The notes beneath the pieces were generated by a model, which saw only the letters and a list, made by a program, of their open reading frames with translations, was not told the DNA's origin and did no database searches. 64,000 bases of DNA from assembly GCA_032622095.1 (NCBI GenBank), contig CP136065.1, positions 99,455,343 through 99,519,342 on the forward strand, read 5' to 3'. The position numbers and the translations under genes were made by a program. This document shows, piece by piece, positions 1 to 12,525 of this stretch. The stretch comes from Siphonodentalium dalli. Lineage: Eukaryota > Mollusca > Scaphopoda > Gadilida > Siphonodentaliidae. How positions within the stretch are numbered: the first letter of the stretch is position 1; each line of letters starts with the position of its first letter.

Positions 1-49
1 GTCAAACTGCACACAACAGCAATAAAAATAATGTTATCAGTTAACATGA

Positions 50-539
50 TTAAAGGTACTCAATCCGTAAAGAGGGTCCCCATCTCAACAGATTCCAACA
101 ACAACAATCCGATCAGAGGGTCCTATATTACTATTGCTTTGGCTTTGGGGGGTAAAAAATACTTGATTCGAGTCGAGGAACCCATCAAACAAAGCTCAGA
201 GTTATTAGATATTGATTTTTGAAATTTGTTATGTTCTCGAGATGAGTACTAATAATTGCCGTCAATTTCGTATCCTGCTCGAGATTTGTACATCAAAACT
301 CTATTCAAACAGACAAGGATGGATAACTCTAAAATCAAGTGGTAATACTAACGCAATTTTGCCTGAGATCTGGGCCAGAAAGTATTCCCGATAATGAAAA
401 ATAATAGATTTCTAAAATCGATATCTAACAAATCTGAGCTTTGATGGGTGACTTCCTCGACTCGAATCAAATATTTTTGACCCCCGAAGCCATTGAAATA
501 GTAATTGAGAGGAGTTTTATTGCATTGAGTACCTTTAAC
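50..539. repeat. foldback repeat with TTAAAGGTACTCAAT ends
   Basis: Left end TTAAAGGTACTCAAT (50-64) is mirrored by ATTGAGTACCTTTAA at 525-539. The arms share the stretch reading AAATACTTGATTCGAGTCGA in opposite orientation (left near 157-176, right near 452-473). A diverged relative occurs at 48903-49294. Small ORFs on both strands here are translations of the arms, not genes. Confidence 0.6.
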
Positions 540-969
540 TTGTTTCTGTCTGCTGCCTGTTTTATTTTGGAAAACACATCTCATCTTTTGCATCGGCATC
601 TGATTACCAGAGTTGTTTAGGCATGTAGCAAAAATATTTTCTGAAGCTATTATCAACGAGGCCTATGCGAGATGTACATGTATATGACAAAGATATCGTG
701 CTATCAGTATGGTCATTTATTACATGCTTGTTTAGAATTACAGTATTCTTGCTGTGTTGTATTTACAAATCCGTATGCAACTCGTGATCCATTTGCAACT
801 CTGTTTTAATGTTTGACAAACTGAAAGGTTTACACGATCTGTACAAATTGGGATATCATCATAGAAACATGATTTATGTAACTATCTAATTGTGACGAAA
901 CCTGGCAGAATCAAACACAAGGCTTTTAGCTATGTCTACTTCAGTATTTTTCAGAATAAGACAATATTT

Positions 970-1180
970 CCCTTTCATGACGGGAGCTGCGCTGGTGCAG
1001 AATTAAAGACCCTGTGCCAGTGCATTCTTATGCGAGTCTCCCATAGGAAGCCTCGCATATGGCTTACAAGGTCAAGGTAAATATTGTTAGGCCAATGTAT
1101 TCTCTTATATATTCCAGGCTCCCTATGGGGGACTCGCATAAATAAGAGAATGCATTGGCACAAGGTTTTCGCAATATCCA
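970..1180. mobile_element. family A double-hairpin MITE (A1, truncated)
   Basis: Starts CCCTTTCATGACGGGAGC and carries the first hairpin plus part of the second; the right terminus is lost and no TTAA remains. Confidence 0.75.
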
Positions 1181-1332
1181 AGTAATGTAGGCTTTAATCT
1201 GTGGATCAGGTATGGGAATGTGTCGGAGGGAAATTTGGGCAAGGGGAAGGGACTACTAAAAGGTCCCTCTGTCCCTCCAGCGGAAACCCTGCTATATGCA
1301 TATGGCAGTTATGCTGAAACTCTGCATGAGCT

Positions 1333-1729
1333 TTAACCCTTTACCCAACAAACAGGCCAAAAACGGCCAAATAAAGCTGCAACAGCCTAAATTATCTTGG
1401 GTCTGTCTCAATAAAACCATACAAATATGGATATCATTGGAACCGGCTCATTGACCACATTGTGATGGTTACAGTTATGCCCTGTGCCAATGCATTCTCT
1501 TATGCATTCTCTTATATATAGGTCGCCTCGCATATATAAGAGAATGCATTGGCCTAAAAAAAATCTTTTTTTAACACTTTTTACCATTTTCTTACATTCT
1601 TTAACAATTTTATAATTTTTAATGTGTTAAGCCAATGCATTCTCTTATATATGCGAGGCGACCTATGGTCGACTCGCATATATAAGAGAATGCATTGACA
1701 CAGGGCCGTTCTGTTGGGTAAAGGGTTAA
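1333..1729. mobile_element. family B TTAA-flanked hairpin MITE (B1)
   Basis: TTAACCCTTTACCCAACA ... TGTTGGGTAAAGGGTTAA, 397 bp, with two inverted hairpins flanking a T-rich spacer. Nearly identical copies sit at 21267-21666 and 30540-30939. TTAA duplication plus CCC terminus fits the piggyBac superfamily. B1 has slight changes in the first hairpin (loop partly deleted and stem start duplicated around 1485-1545). Confidence 0.85.
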
Positions 1730-2529
1730 CCAAGGAATATGGGGGGAAAGTTACAGGATGGGTTCATAAACCAGGCTGTTGTCTCATGAAGTATTATTAG
1801 ATATATATTATCTTGCACAAATTTATAACAAAATCATTTATAATTGGACAATACAGGTGTAACATATGTTGATTAGCTATAATTTTGACATCATCGTTGG
1901 CTGTGAATATTTGCATTTTAATGGACAGGGGTGCCAGAAGCGACAAAGGCTGCCACTATTTTCATTTGGCAAAAATTTTGGCATGTCACTTTTTAATTTC
2001 TCAAGAAAGAAAAATATTTGTCACTCAATACCATTCATTTCAGGAAAGCATTGCAATTAGTGGTGTTTTATAAGGTTAGGAAATGATAACGCCTCTATCA
2101 AGATCCAGTTAATCTGATAGCATTAGTATCTACGAGATTCCTAAAGTGGTTATTGTGGTGGTGCTTACATTGATAATCCTCTATTTTTTTGCAGAAACTG
2201 ATAACAGTTGGCAATATCTAAAAGAATTTGGCAAAATATATTTTCATTTGGAAAAGGTAAATTTTCGGTTGAACACGGACCCGGATCATACTGTATTTTA
2301 AAGATAGCGTATCTCTTCCTGGCCAGTTTTATATAGATTGCGCGGTATAAAATAGCAGATATGAATCAAGGACATCTGTCTGAAAAAGATTCTATCAATA
2401 AATAGCAATTTTATTTTGAATTTTTATACATCTTTTTTTTTTTAAGTTGTATTATTATGTAATCAGTCTGTTTAGCCGTCTGTACGTCCGTCCATCTGTC
2501 CATCCATCCATCCGTTAACATTTTTGGTT

Positions 2530-3245
2530 TCCGATCGATAACTCTAGTTTGGATTATTTGATCTGAGCCAAGCTAAGTTGGTATGTGTATTTCCCAGCTA
2601 AAAATACAGACGAAGTTCGAATATAAGATAAGATAAGATAAGATAAGATTTATTAAAACAAACCATAAAACAATGGTGTCTGTCGTAACATAATATATAT
2701 ACAATATACATCTGAGAAAGAAATCATATATTTGGTGACTATAAATTGACTATAATAGGTGAAACATCTGTGGAGGACCCTGTCAGTCTAGAGAGCATGC
2801 AATAAATTCACATATCAATTTTGTTTCGAGTGCTGTGTCTGGGTCAAGAAGACATCGAAAATTATTGAAAGATTCTTTTGATCCTTGTTGTAAAAATTTT
2901 GGTTCAACTTGTTGATTGAGTTTTACAAATAAATTATTTCTTTGGTTAATATTCTTCTTACAGAAAAGGAAAAAATGTTCTTCGTCTTCTAACTGAAGAC
3001 ATAGAGAGCAAGAATATAGGTTCTGTGCAATTATTTTCACATGAGTTACAGCTCTTTTTTTAACATGGAATTTGACCAATTTCATAACATTTCGATTTTC
3101 GACGATAACTCCTGTTTGGATTATTTCATTTGAATTAAAGCTGGTATGTGTATTTCCCAGCTAAAGATATAGGCCATGTACGAATATGGGTTCTGTCTAG
3201 TTATTTTTACATGAATTTTGGGTCTTCTTTCAACTTAGAATTTGA
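2530..3245. repeat. diverged tandem repeat split by a LINE
   Basis: The unit beginning GATAACTCTAGTTTGGATTA and continuing TATGTGTATTTCCCAGCT occurs at about 2537-2620 and again at 3101-3180. The unit tail (GAATATRGGTTCTG...AATTTGAC) follows at 3012-3078 and 3182-3245. The first unit is interrupted by the LINE fragment at 2626-3011. Confidence 0.7.
2626..3018 (-). mobile_element. 5'-truncated non-LTR retrotransposon (LINE) 3' end
   Basis: Minus strand encodes the C-terminal tail of a reverse transcriptase: CSLCLQLEDEEHFFLFCKK, a Cys/His knuckle of the form CxxCxxxxEDExHFxxxC found after the RT of many invertebrate LINEs. It ends TGA, then about 110 bp of 3'UTR and a (TCTTA)n tail at 2623-2648. 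A 7-bp target duplication GAATATA flanks it (2619-2625 and 3012-3018). No upstream RT domain remains. Confidence 0.75.
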
Positions 3246-3724
3246 CTGCATTTTGTCATTGATATTAGGGGTATATCAGATATTCTTTGTAAGCTCAAAT
3301 TATTTTATTTTGCAGTAGTACAATTCGAAAATGGCTAAAGGGGGTATCTTTCCATGCCCTAGCGATGCTCTTGTTCTGATATAATGTATGCATTCTAAAT
3401 TGGCAGAAAATAGGGCTATTTTAGAACAGAAATCTTGTGAATACGTTATGAGTATACCAAGAGGGAAAACTCTATATTGTTAGCACCATCGTCAAGGCAA
3501 ATTGCATTTCAACTAAGATTTCACCATGAACGTGGATCCGCTGCATCAGAAATAAATCACTTAATTATGTCTTTATAGACACGTAATATGCACAATCTTC
3601 AGTTTTATCTGTTTTATTACTTCATAGTCTCAAAATGGGGTTTTATAAAAATTATGTTGTTGTTGTGATTGTGGCCTGAAAGAGATACACTATCTTTAAA
3701 GCACTTTCAAGTATAAATCTCATA

Positions 3725-3891
3725 TTAATTTCATGACGGGAGCTGTGCTGGTGCAGCATTAAAGATCCTGTTGCCAGTTATTATATATCGGGAGCTTTGC
3801 ATATATAAGAGAATGCACTGGCTTACAAGGTCAATGTAAATATTGTTAGGCCAATGTATTCTGTTATATATGCGAGGCTCCCTATGGGAGA

Positions 3892-3927
<36 letters not shown>

Positions 3928-3988
3928 AGAATGCATTGGCACAGTGTTTTCACAAAATTTCAGGAAGCTCCAGTCATGAAAGGGTTAA
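3725..3988. mobile_element. family A double-hairpin MITE (A2)
   Basis: TTAA at both ends (3725-3728, 3985-3988). Left hairpin is partly deleted; the right hairpin stem has expanded into (TA)n at 3896-3922. Right terminus GTCATGAAAGGGTTAA. Confidence 0.85.
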
Positions 3989-4236
3989 GCTACTTACAAA
4001 AATGGATATATTTTCTCTGAGGATAATATAAAAATGCTGTTGCAGCTGATATATGTAGTATTTCTAGCCATTTTATAAACAATAAGAGGGCACTTTGTGG
4101 CTCTGCTTCCTGCACCCCCTTGCAATTGGTGGAGGGCAGGAGGGGCTATTGCCCCCTGCTCTTGCACCCCTGTCAATAGAAGCAAGAGTAAAATCATTCT
4201 TATTTTACATCACGCATAATATGAACAAAATATGAA

Positions 4237-4490
4237 CAAGCCTTGAAATAGGGTGTCTGTCATTTGCAGAATGAGGTCCCCAGAGGGTGAATTTAGTGAT
4301 GCTACCCCGCATAGCGGGCTAGCATCACCAAATTCACCCTCTGGGGACCTCATTCTGCTTACACCTCAGCAGAATGAGGTTCCCAGAGGGTGAACTTGGT
4401 GATGCTAGCCCGCTATGCGGCGTAGCATCACTAAATTCACCCTCTGGGGACCTCATTCTGCAAATGACAGACACCCTATTTCAAGGCTTG
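4237..4490. mobile_element. family C double-hairpin MITE (C1), hAT-like
   Basis: CAAGCCTTGAAATAG ... CTATTTCAAGGCTTG inverted ends, flanked by a perfect 8-bp duplication AATATGAA (4229-4236, 4491-4498). Two long hairpins with stems of about 40 bp, AGAATGAGGTCCCCAGAGGG..., lie back to back. 8-bp duplications point to hAT; no transposase is present. Confidence 0.85.
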
Positions 4491-4499
4491 AATATGAAT

Positions 4500-5640
4500 C
4501 AAATTTCATAAAAAATTATTGCATTGTTTGTTGTTATTGGAATTGTTGATTTCTATTGTATTATATTTTTGATTTTTGAAGCGAATAAATTTTTACAATG
4601 TTTATGTTGTATTAATAACCCTGTGTATTGTGACTGTTAAGGGTATGGCCCCAACATATTTTTAGATGCTGAATTATTCATCAAAACCAGGGGCATAGTG
4701 TCCACCAACATATTGATAAGTCCGAAAGTGTTGGGGTGTAGTTTGGAAATGGGGTGTCCCCCCCATAGATGGGTAGAAAAAGAAATCAGGCCCCCTGGTA
4801 GTAGGATGGTGTTGATGACAAATTTTCCCGCACAAAATAACCCACAAAAAAGAGAGGAGAATGATGCAGCAATCTAGTAGAAAGAATGCTATACTGGAAT
4901 TACCTATTAAAGGCCCACTTAATTTTCGAAACCCCCAGATCATATTATATAAAATATATGCCATATTATATACATATTATATATTTGAAAGAGGGAGCTC
5001 CAAAACATTGTATTATCAACTTATCCAGTGTAATAACCTGTGAACACGTTGTTTTTGTTGAGGTACCAACGTGTTTTCTGTGCTTAGCTTTCATCTGGAG
5101 TGCACTGCAAAATGGGGGAAATTTTTCTATGATTTCAGCCATTTTCTATTACTCCATGGGCACCTTCTGAGACAAAGACTTTCCAAATGGTGATAAATTT
5201 ATAGTATTTTAATCATATTTTATGTCATAATTTGTTATTAGAACCGTATATCAAGGCACTATAAAAAAAAATAAACAGGCCTTTAATTTGTTGTGGGACT
5301 ATGGTTGATGACAAACAACACTAACAATTAATTTTGGGTGTATAATTGGAGTAGAAGCCTTCTGTTTGGATGTAGGATCAAATCCAGACGTCAACTCAAT
5401 ATGACATACCAATTTGATACTTGCATTTCAGGCAGTACATGCCCTTGGAGTAATGGGAAGGTATATAATGTGGTGTTATGGATGGGTCTCTAAATGTATT
5501 AATGTGATGCCATGCAGATCCAGTTCATATGCAACAGTGGAGTTTGTTGATAGTTACATGTACTGGATACTATTTCAAGGGAATAGGATTGAGTCCTCGC
5601 TCTAATTGTTAACAGTTACCAAATTATGAAAATTTCCTCA
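4500..5640. other. no gene recognised
   Basis: AT-rich, with short ORFs lacking splice-site or codon support. A segment near 5440-5520 reads RYIMWCYGWV and is only faintly like the P2X7-tail motif at 61.7 kb. Confidence 0.3.
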
Positions 5641-6119
5641 AGTATACACTAATAGTATAGTATAATGGCATCGCCCATGCTCTAAACACATTTGTGAGAG
5701 CCGACCGTTTGTTTATATACAGCACAATAAGAGTGTGCTATAAGCAAAACACTCAACACTGGTGATTTTTTGTTTGGGAGATTTGATTCACGGTGACCCA
5801 TTCAACACCAAAATATTGAGCGGCGAGGATTAGTGAGCGCTATAACGGTATGTTGTAAACATCATTGTACAGTTTTAACAAAAGTTCACACAGTGGGATC
5901 TCCCCGTGTTGAGTTTATCGCACACTCTTTATGTACTGTATTGTATCATAACATGGCTTTTGTTGACTAACACTGTCAAATCTTGACAATAGCAGCATAG
6001 TATTTATGCAATATTTATGATTGGTTTAAGAACAAACTATGTCTATATTTTAATATTCTTTCTGTTTATGGTGGTTTTAACAGATGTGACTATTTTTACA
6101 GCAATACCCATCTGTATCT

Positions 6120-6279
6120 TTAACCTTTCTATACTGAATGGATCCTCCCAATCACTTATAAAAGTATACATTGGGACAGTCTATTAATCATTTGGAGGGG
6201 TGTTCAGGTTACACTTAATATCTGAACATTTTCCTAAGGGAACTACTCGTCAATGAGTATTTAGTATAGAAAAAGTTAA
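6120..6279. mobile_element. family E TTAA-flanked MITE (E1, internally deleted)
   Basis: Starts TTAACCTTTCTATACTGAAT, ends GTATTTAGTATAGAAAAAGTTAA. Shorter than the E copies at 15865 and 19514. Confidence 0.75.
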
Positions 6280-6396
6280 AGGGAACCAAAGCACCCGCAG
6301 TGGGTAAATGTGCAAAAAATATAAGTCTGTAAAAACATCGCTAACCATGCAGTAAGTTCAAATATATTATTCTAAATATGATCTTTCGAATATTTA

Positions 6397-6739
6397 TTAA
6401 CACTTTGAGGAGTAGAACGACATATATGTTGTCTATCAGTTGAGGAGTAGAACGACATATATGTCTTTTCAGGAAGTGTTATTTTATGTAGACATAACTT
6501 CAATAAATCATCTGATTTATAAATTATTTGTATAGGAGTTATTTTGATTAATATAAAGTCCCAAATGTATAAGTGCAATCGATTATGATAACACACGTTA
6601 ACAAAAAATGCACATAAATTTAAACGAATTATTGGACCCTTTTGACCCGAACTTGTTAATAATTATTGCTATGACGTCGACGTTAAATTTACTCATGACG
6701 TCATATATATGACGTTACAGATACTCTCCAAAGGGTTAA
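6397..6739. mobile_element. family J TTAA-flanked MITE (J1)
   Basis: TTAACACTTTGAGGAGTAGA ... CCAAAGGGTTAA. Contains a 22-bp duplicated block GAGGAGTAGAACGACATATA at 6406 and 6441. Relatives at 13476 and 16383 begin TTAACCCTTTAGAAGG and TTAACCCAGGAAG. Confidence 0.6.
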
Positions 6740-7429
6740 AGATACAGGCAGCGTTGGCATTGGGTATGCTGTTAAAATATTCACCTGCGTCAAAAACCGC
6801 CATAAACAGAAAGAATAGTAAAATATAGACAGACTTAGTTCTTATACTAATCAGAAATATGGCATAAACAGTATGTTATTGTCAATTTTTTTCCCTTTGT
6901 TATGTAAACAAAAGCAAAAACATTACGTTTCCTGGCTTTTGTTTATATCCAGATATGGTAAACATAAAGAGCGTTGTTTGTTACTGTTTTCCTGATACGG
7001 AAATAATAAAGAGCGTTATATAATTTTTGTGTGATTAACCAATAGAATTGCGCTGTGTTATGTAAACAGAAACACAACTTCTGTAACACGAGCAGGCTCT
7101 TGTTTACGTATACCATCGTACGTCTTGTTTCTTCTGTTGATGGCGATTTGAACAAATATGAATAATTTTGCAACGAATGCCGCCCGTGCCTTTAATGCTT
7201 TGACCTTTTCTATTGGTTACCGTCAAGTTTAGGTTAAACTTAGGTATTTTATTGGACTTTGATCGGTAATGTCATTGTAACAGTAATTTTTATAAATTGG
7301 TTTGATATCTCGTTACTGGAGTTATTGATAATGAAAATAAGAACGAACTCCATCTATATTATATGTACCTGTTGATGATTGTCATTTTACAGACTTCACA
7401 TTTACCCTCTGTGAGTGCCCTATGCCCCT

Positions 7430-7690
7430 TTAACCCTTCCATGACTGGAGCTTACTGAAATTTTGCGAAAACCCTGTGTCATTGCATTCTCTTATATATG
7501 CAAGTCTCCCATAAGGAACTTCGCATATATAAGAGAATACATTGGCCTAACAATATTTACCTTGACGTTGTAAACCAGTGCATTCTCATATATTCGAGGC
7601 TTCCTATCGGAGACTCACATATATAATAGAATGCACTGGCACAGGGTCTTTAATGCTGCACCAGCGCAGCTGCCATAATGAAAGAGTTAA
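7430..7690. mobile_element. family A double-hairpin MITE (A3)
   Basis: TTAACCCTTCCATGACTGGA ... CATAATGAAAGAGTTAA with both hairpins and TTAA at each end; reverse orientation relative to A2. Confidence 0.85.
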
Positions 7691-9528
7691 TGTAGGTTGA
7701 AATTTACATATACTGTCACACATATATCGAAGGACATAGTGGCAATTCCTTTCATTACGCTGGGTTACAATTGGTAAATTACTCTGGGCAAAAATGAATG
7801 GAATGATTTTTAGTGACCGGAGTAATCTAAAAATAGCATAGTTACAACTGCAAATAAAACATAATATTTTATTCAGGATTTGGAAAAACTCACACTGGGC
7901 TTGTCGAACAGACGAAGACTTAAGTAAATGAGCAAAAATATCTGATATTCTCAATGAAACTAACGAGAATTTTGACTTTTTCCGAAGAAGCAAAATACCT
8001 AATTTTAGAACAACCTTGACACTACTAAGTATCTAAAACTTTGGATAAATAATTTTAACTGTCATTCAATTGAATAATATATTTCTAAATTGTATATTAC
8101 ATATTTATGACAAATTATTAAAACTTAAATTCATTTAATCCATTACATAAATATTTTCCATGTGCTTTCTCAGTTGACAACCGATTTTCGTGGGGAAAGT
8201 GTCGTCACATTACAATACGCTCAAAATTACACCACCCTGGCCGTAGGTGTATCCAGCGTATTCGGGAGTATTTACGCTGAATTTACGCCTGATCATTCCA
8301 TTCATTGCCCATTGTAATTTCATTACTCGTTGTATGGAATACCCCATGGAGGCTCAGTATCTTGTTTCAATCATCAGCATTAGCTGGATTCAGCAATCCC
8401 CAATCAGTAAGGACTAGCCCAACTGGCATGTCATAATAAATGCATGGAGTATTTTCGATAATTATTTATTAGGAAAGGCAAAATGATCACAAAATATGGA
8501 AACAACAGTTTTGGCTTACAGCATTATATTTGGATGAATATATTGATGTCATACCTGTATACATTTAATAACAAAATTAAATCCTTAAATAAAATAATAA
8601 GCTGTGATATTAGTCTCGACTTAAAGTCAAGTCAAAATATCATCATTAACAAAAAGAAATACAGAGCATGAATAACTTTACCAAACAGCCGTAAGAAATG
8701 ACCAACATTCATATTGAGGTCAGAATTATTTGGCAGATATACATGTAGGATATAAATTAAAGGGACATACTAATGCACTCGCATTTGTACATTTGTACAT
8801 CATAAAAAATTATACAACTATTGTCACTAAGAATAATTTGGAAAAATAGGTGGTAGAAATTGTGTTTATTTTTATTATTTATTGATGAGAAGTCAAGTTT
8901 TAAAACATTTGTTATGTAAACATTACTGTTACAGTGGAATTACTAGTACTGATAAAAGTCCAATAATTTGACTAAGATGCCCAAGTTTTAAACAAAACTT
9001 AATGGTACATTGGAAAAGGTCAAAGCATTGAAAAACTGTCTGAAAATCATATTCAGACTAAAATATCTACACAATAGTCACAATTAGCAATGTTGGTTGA
9101 GAAATCATCAGTTTTGTTTACATAACAATGGTTTCACGTGATATTTCGTTGTTGGAGATCTATCAAGAATGAACATATGATCACAGTTTATTTATTTATC
9201 CATGATCTTAGTGGTGATGTTTCTACAGACTTTTTTTAATTTTGCACAGTTTCCCTCTGTGAGTGCCTTGTGTCCCTTTGCAGATGAATTCAGTGTTTCA
9301 CACTAATTATTTACAATTTATATCCCAGTGTATAAAAATAATATGCTTATAGGGGTTAAGGGGAGAACACTCGGTCCTTCTGAGAATCCCGGGTTTAGCC
9401 GCCCCCAAACACTCCCCACATATAATATGCTTGAAGAACTGCCACCTCAAAATATATTCAGGAGATAAACGTACTGTTTCATTGGATGTTCATGGATTCG
9501 AGCATGAAAGCAGTTTATTCAATGTCAT
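7691..9528. other. no gene; diverged repeat near 8880-9270
   Basis: The stretch 8910-9045 (TGACTAAGATGCCCAAG, AAAAGGTCAAAGCATTG) is an inverted, diverged copy of 7187-7310, and 9235-9280 repeats the GTTTCCCTCTGTGAGTGCC block seen at 7400. Otherwise AT-rich with no supported coding sequence. Confidence 0.4.
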
Positions 9529-9531
9529 TTA

Positions 9532-12088
9532 TAGTCCAGGCACATTAGACATGGAAGTGGAAAAGTAAGGAAATAAATCGGGGAAAGCTGATTTTTTTAT
9601 ATTATTTTGGCCATAACATCGCGGACGCGTCACGAAAAGTCCCCTAAAATCCGATTTGAGCTTTCTGAGTTACATCATTTTTTCCATATAATTAAACAAA
9701 ACAATATTTTTCACAATGATGGAAATAATTGGATGTTGTAACAATTTTTCAGCCGAAACGTATACAAAAAGCACTCAATATTGTTCGATATACAATTCTC
9801 GAACCAACGACACCCATTCAAAGGGAAATATCGGATGAATTTCGCATATATAGATATGAAATAAAACACTGAGCCAAAATACTGACGATTTTGAAGACAA
9901 ACTGATGTATTCGATGTCGGATTTCTCAGGCTTCTCAAAACATAGGCGCAAGCTATCTATTTTAAAAACTGCACAGACACCACCCCGTCGCTATAATAGG
10001 CAGAACTAGCGAGTACGCACATCATAAATTGTCAAAACTTGTAAAAACATAACCCTACCCCCGAAACTGGTTGTCAACGATCTGGTCGTATTTTGATATT
10101 CTATTTTGTCTAAGCTAGTCATATGCATTACTAAGTTATACCAGTATATGTGAAATATGAGTACGAGAGCGAATATAGTGACACGATCAGAATACTACAA
10201 ACGCGGTCATGAAATGGCTGTCAAAATGGCCGCAACCACCAAGCTAAGCCGAAATGATGGCAACTTATTATATAACCACCTAGTAGGTAAAATACGTATT
10301 AACAATATACAAGTCTGTTGTTAAATATCTTTAAAGGTACACAGTTCATTAAAACAGGCCCATGTGGAGGATTTATCGGCCATTGCAACGCAGGTCAAAC
10401 CCAATGAATTACGTCTTTAAAATTTCGGGTTTTCTGTTTACAGTCGGGGCCAAAAATAATAATTTCGGGCATGCAACATACGAAGTAATGTTTCGCCACA
10501 CAGTGTATGGTAGTTTCGTTCGGCGTGATGATAAATTATTGAATGGAACGCAGAAACTTAAGTGCATATCCTTGCGGTATAAATAGTAGTTACATTTCCG
10601 GATTGTTCATCACTGTACATGATAATAAACCACACACGTATGTTGCAATTCTTATTATATTGCAAAGAAACCGCCACCTCTTCAAAAGATTAGCACTGCA
10701 TCACACCAGATCAAATAGACAGCACATCGTACATTTGATATACGACTAATTTTCGTGCTGCTTCCAAACCGGTCTCTTAGTAAACAATTTGTTCAACTTA
10801 CTTCAGTCGGCAACTTACAACTGGAATATGCTATTACGCAATGTACAATATTAGTTTTCCGTATTTTGTTGTTTGAAAATATCTTGCCAAAACCACCCAT
10901 GAACTTGTGCAAAATATCAGGTATCAACGTTTAAAGCTGTTATTTCAGCGTTGAACATTGACTCAATGTTGCTAGTTATGGTTGTTAGTTCAGCAGATAT
11001 GTGTAACATTAGGGAGAAGGGATACACACGGTAATGCGGTTGCAGAAAACATAGTACCCTTCGCGTATATGTGACCTTGGTGAATATAACCAAATATTAT
11101 TTCCAGGTATAAAGACAGTCTCTGTCACAGAGTGTGTGGGCAATTTTGGTCAAGTTTAGATTTTTTTAAAGAAAGTATATGGTACTCCTTTGTGTTTTGA
11201 TAAATTGCTTTCATAGTATACCACCATGCATTCTTGTGATAACAGCGAAATATTCGTGTTTTATTACTTATTCTTAGGCAAAAATTACTAATATTTTAAG
11301 ACACGGAGAATATAATCTACACAATTCACCCATTACTCTATGAATATCTCTCATACTGCTCTATAGCAGTGTATTTCTAAAGGTTTGATGGTGTATATAT
11401 CAAAAGAAACGATGACCGGTCACATTAGTGATACTGCTATGAGCACATATATTTCGGCTTCTATGAAAGGTCACAGAATCAATTGTTCGCTATTAAATTT
11501 CATTTTACAGTGTAGTGTACATATATATCACACGATTCAAGATAAATAGTGCAGAAAAATTTGCCTTATTCTCCCGTTCCTTTGCGGTCAAAAAGTCCAG
11601 ATTTAACCATTTTATGAGACCTTGCTTTTCGCTATATCTCTCGCGATATATATTAGAGATAATTCGCACATACCCGATAAAATGTTTCTCTTATTCTCTG
11701 CAATCATTCTTCCTCACATATTTCGAGCGTGTTGTCACTCTTATGGGACTAGCTATTCAATTATGCATAAAATGTAAATTTCATTCTATTTTGGCCATTT
11801 TGGGACTTCAATTCAACTTATATGGTTCACGGCTAAGCATTGTTTGTATGTATGTCAATGTATTATGAATTTGGAATTAATTGATCTACAAATGACTGCA
11901 TTCCCATATGGCCTGATGGAGATGCTTCAGAATTTGAACCATTCCGAAAACTCAAGATATCTCAAAAAGCTCAACTCGGATTTTAGGGGACTTTTGCCAC
12001 GTTGTTCATAAACATGTTCTTATTGATCCCTGAAAAAATCAGTTTCCCCCGATTTTTTACACTAGTGAAACCTTATGTGCCTGGACTA
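9532..12088. mobile_element. 2.56 kb non-autonomous inverted-repeat element
   Basis: Ends TAGTCCAGGCACAT ... GTGCCTGGACTA, with inverted similarity running about 150 bp inward (AAAGTCCCCTAAAATCCGA on the left, TCGGATTTTAGGGGACTTTT on the right). The flanks give a possible 3-bp duplication TTA (9529-9531, 12089-12091). ORFs inside (up to 117 aa) resemble nothing I know and no transposase is visible. Confidence 0.65.
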
Positions 12089-12354
12089 TTAACCCTTTCA
12101 TGATGGGAGCTGTGCTGGTGCAGCATTAAGGACCCTGTGCCAGTGTATTCTCTTATATATGCGAGTCCCCCATAGGGAGCCTCGCATATATATAAGAGAT
12201 TGCACTGGCTTACAAGGTCATGGTAAACATTGTTAGGCTAATGCATTCTCTTATATTTTCGAGGCTCCCGATATAAGACTCGCATATATAAGAGAATGCA
12301 TTGGCACAGGGTTTTTCGAAAAATTTCAGGAAGCTCCCATCATGGAAGGGCTAA
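12089..12354. mobile_element. family A double-hairpin MITE (A4)
   Basis: TTAACCCTTTCATGATGGGA; right TTAA mutated to CTAA (12351-12354). Inserted exactly at the right border of the 9532-12088 element. Confidence 0.85.
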
Positions 12355-12525
12355 TACCGTTTTGGAGAATGAACAGTCATAATTTTATAAGTGATTTATA
12401 CAAGCAATACGCAATATGTATTTGCCACTTTTATCGAGATTATACATTTTCTTTCTAACATTCTATTAGATATAAGCTATTTGTGGTAATGAATCAAGTC
12501 ATATAAAGGACTGAAACAGAACAAT

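Larger units (their letters stand above)
5640..7180. repeat. family H large inverted repeat
   Basis: Left arm about 5690-6119, right arm about 6740-7180 in opposite orientation; the blocks TGTATCTTTAA / TTAAAGATACA, TTTATGGTGGTTTTAAC and GGCTTTTGTTTA pair up. A third copy lies at 49545-49950. The centre is occupied by E1 (6120-6279) and J1 (6397-6739), both joined at TTAA. Confidence 0.65.

Noticed and set aside
5414-5605. Second P2X7-tail-like fragment (RYIMWCYGWV)
   Set aside because: Only the WCYG and one Cys match; spacing and the rest of the domain are missing.
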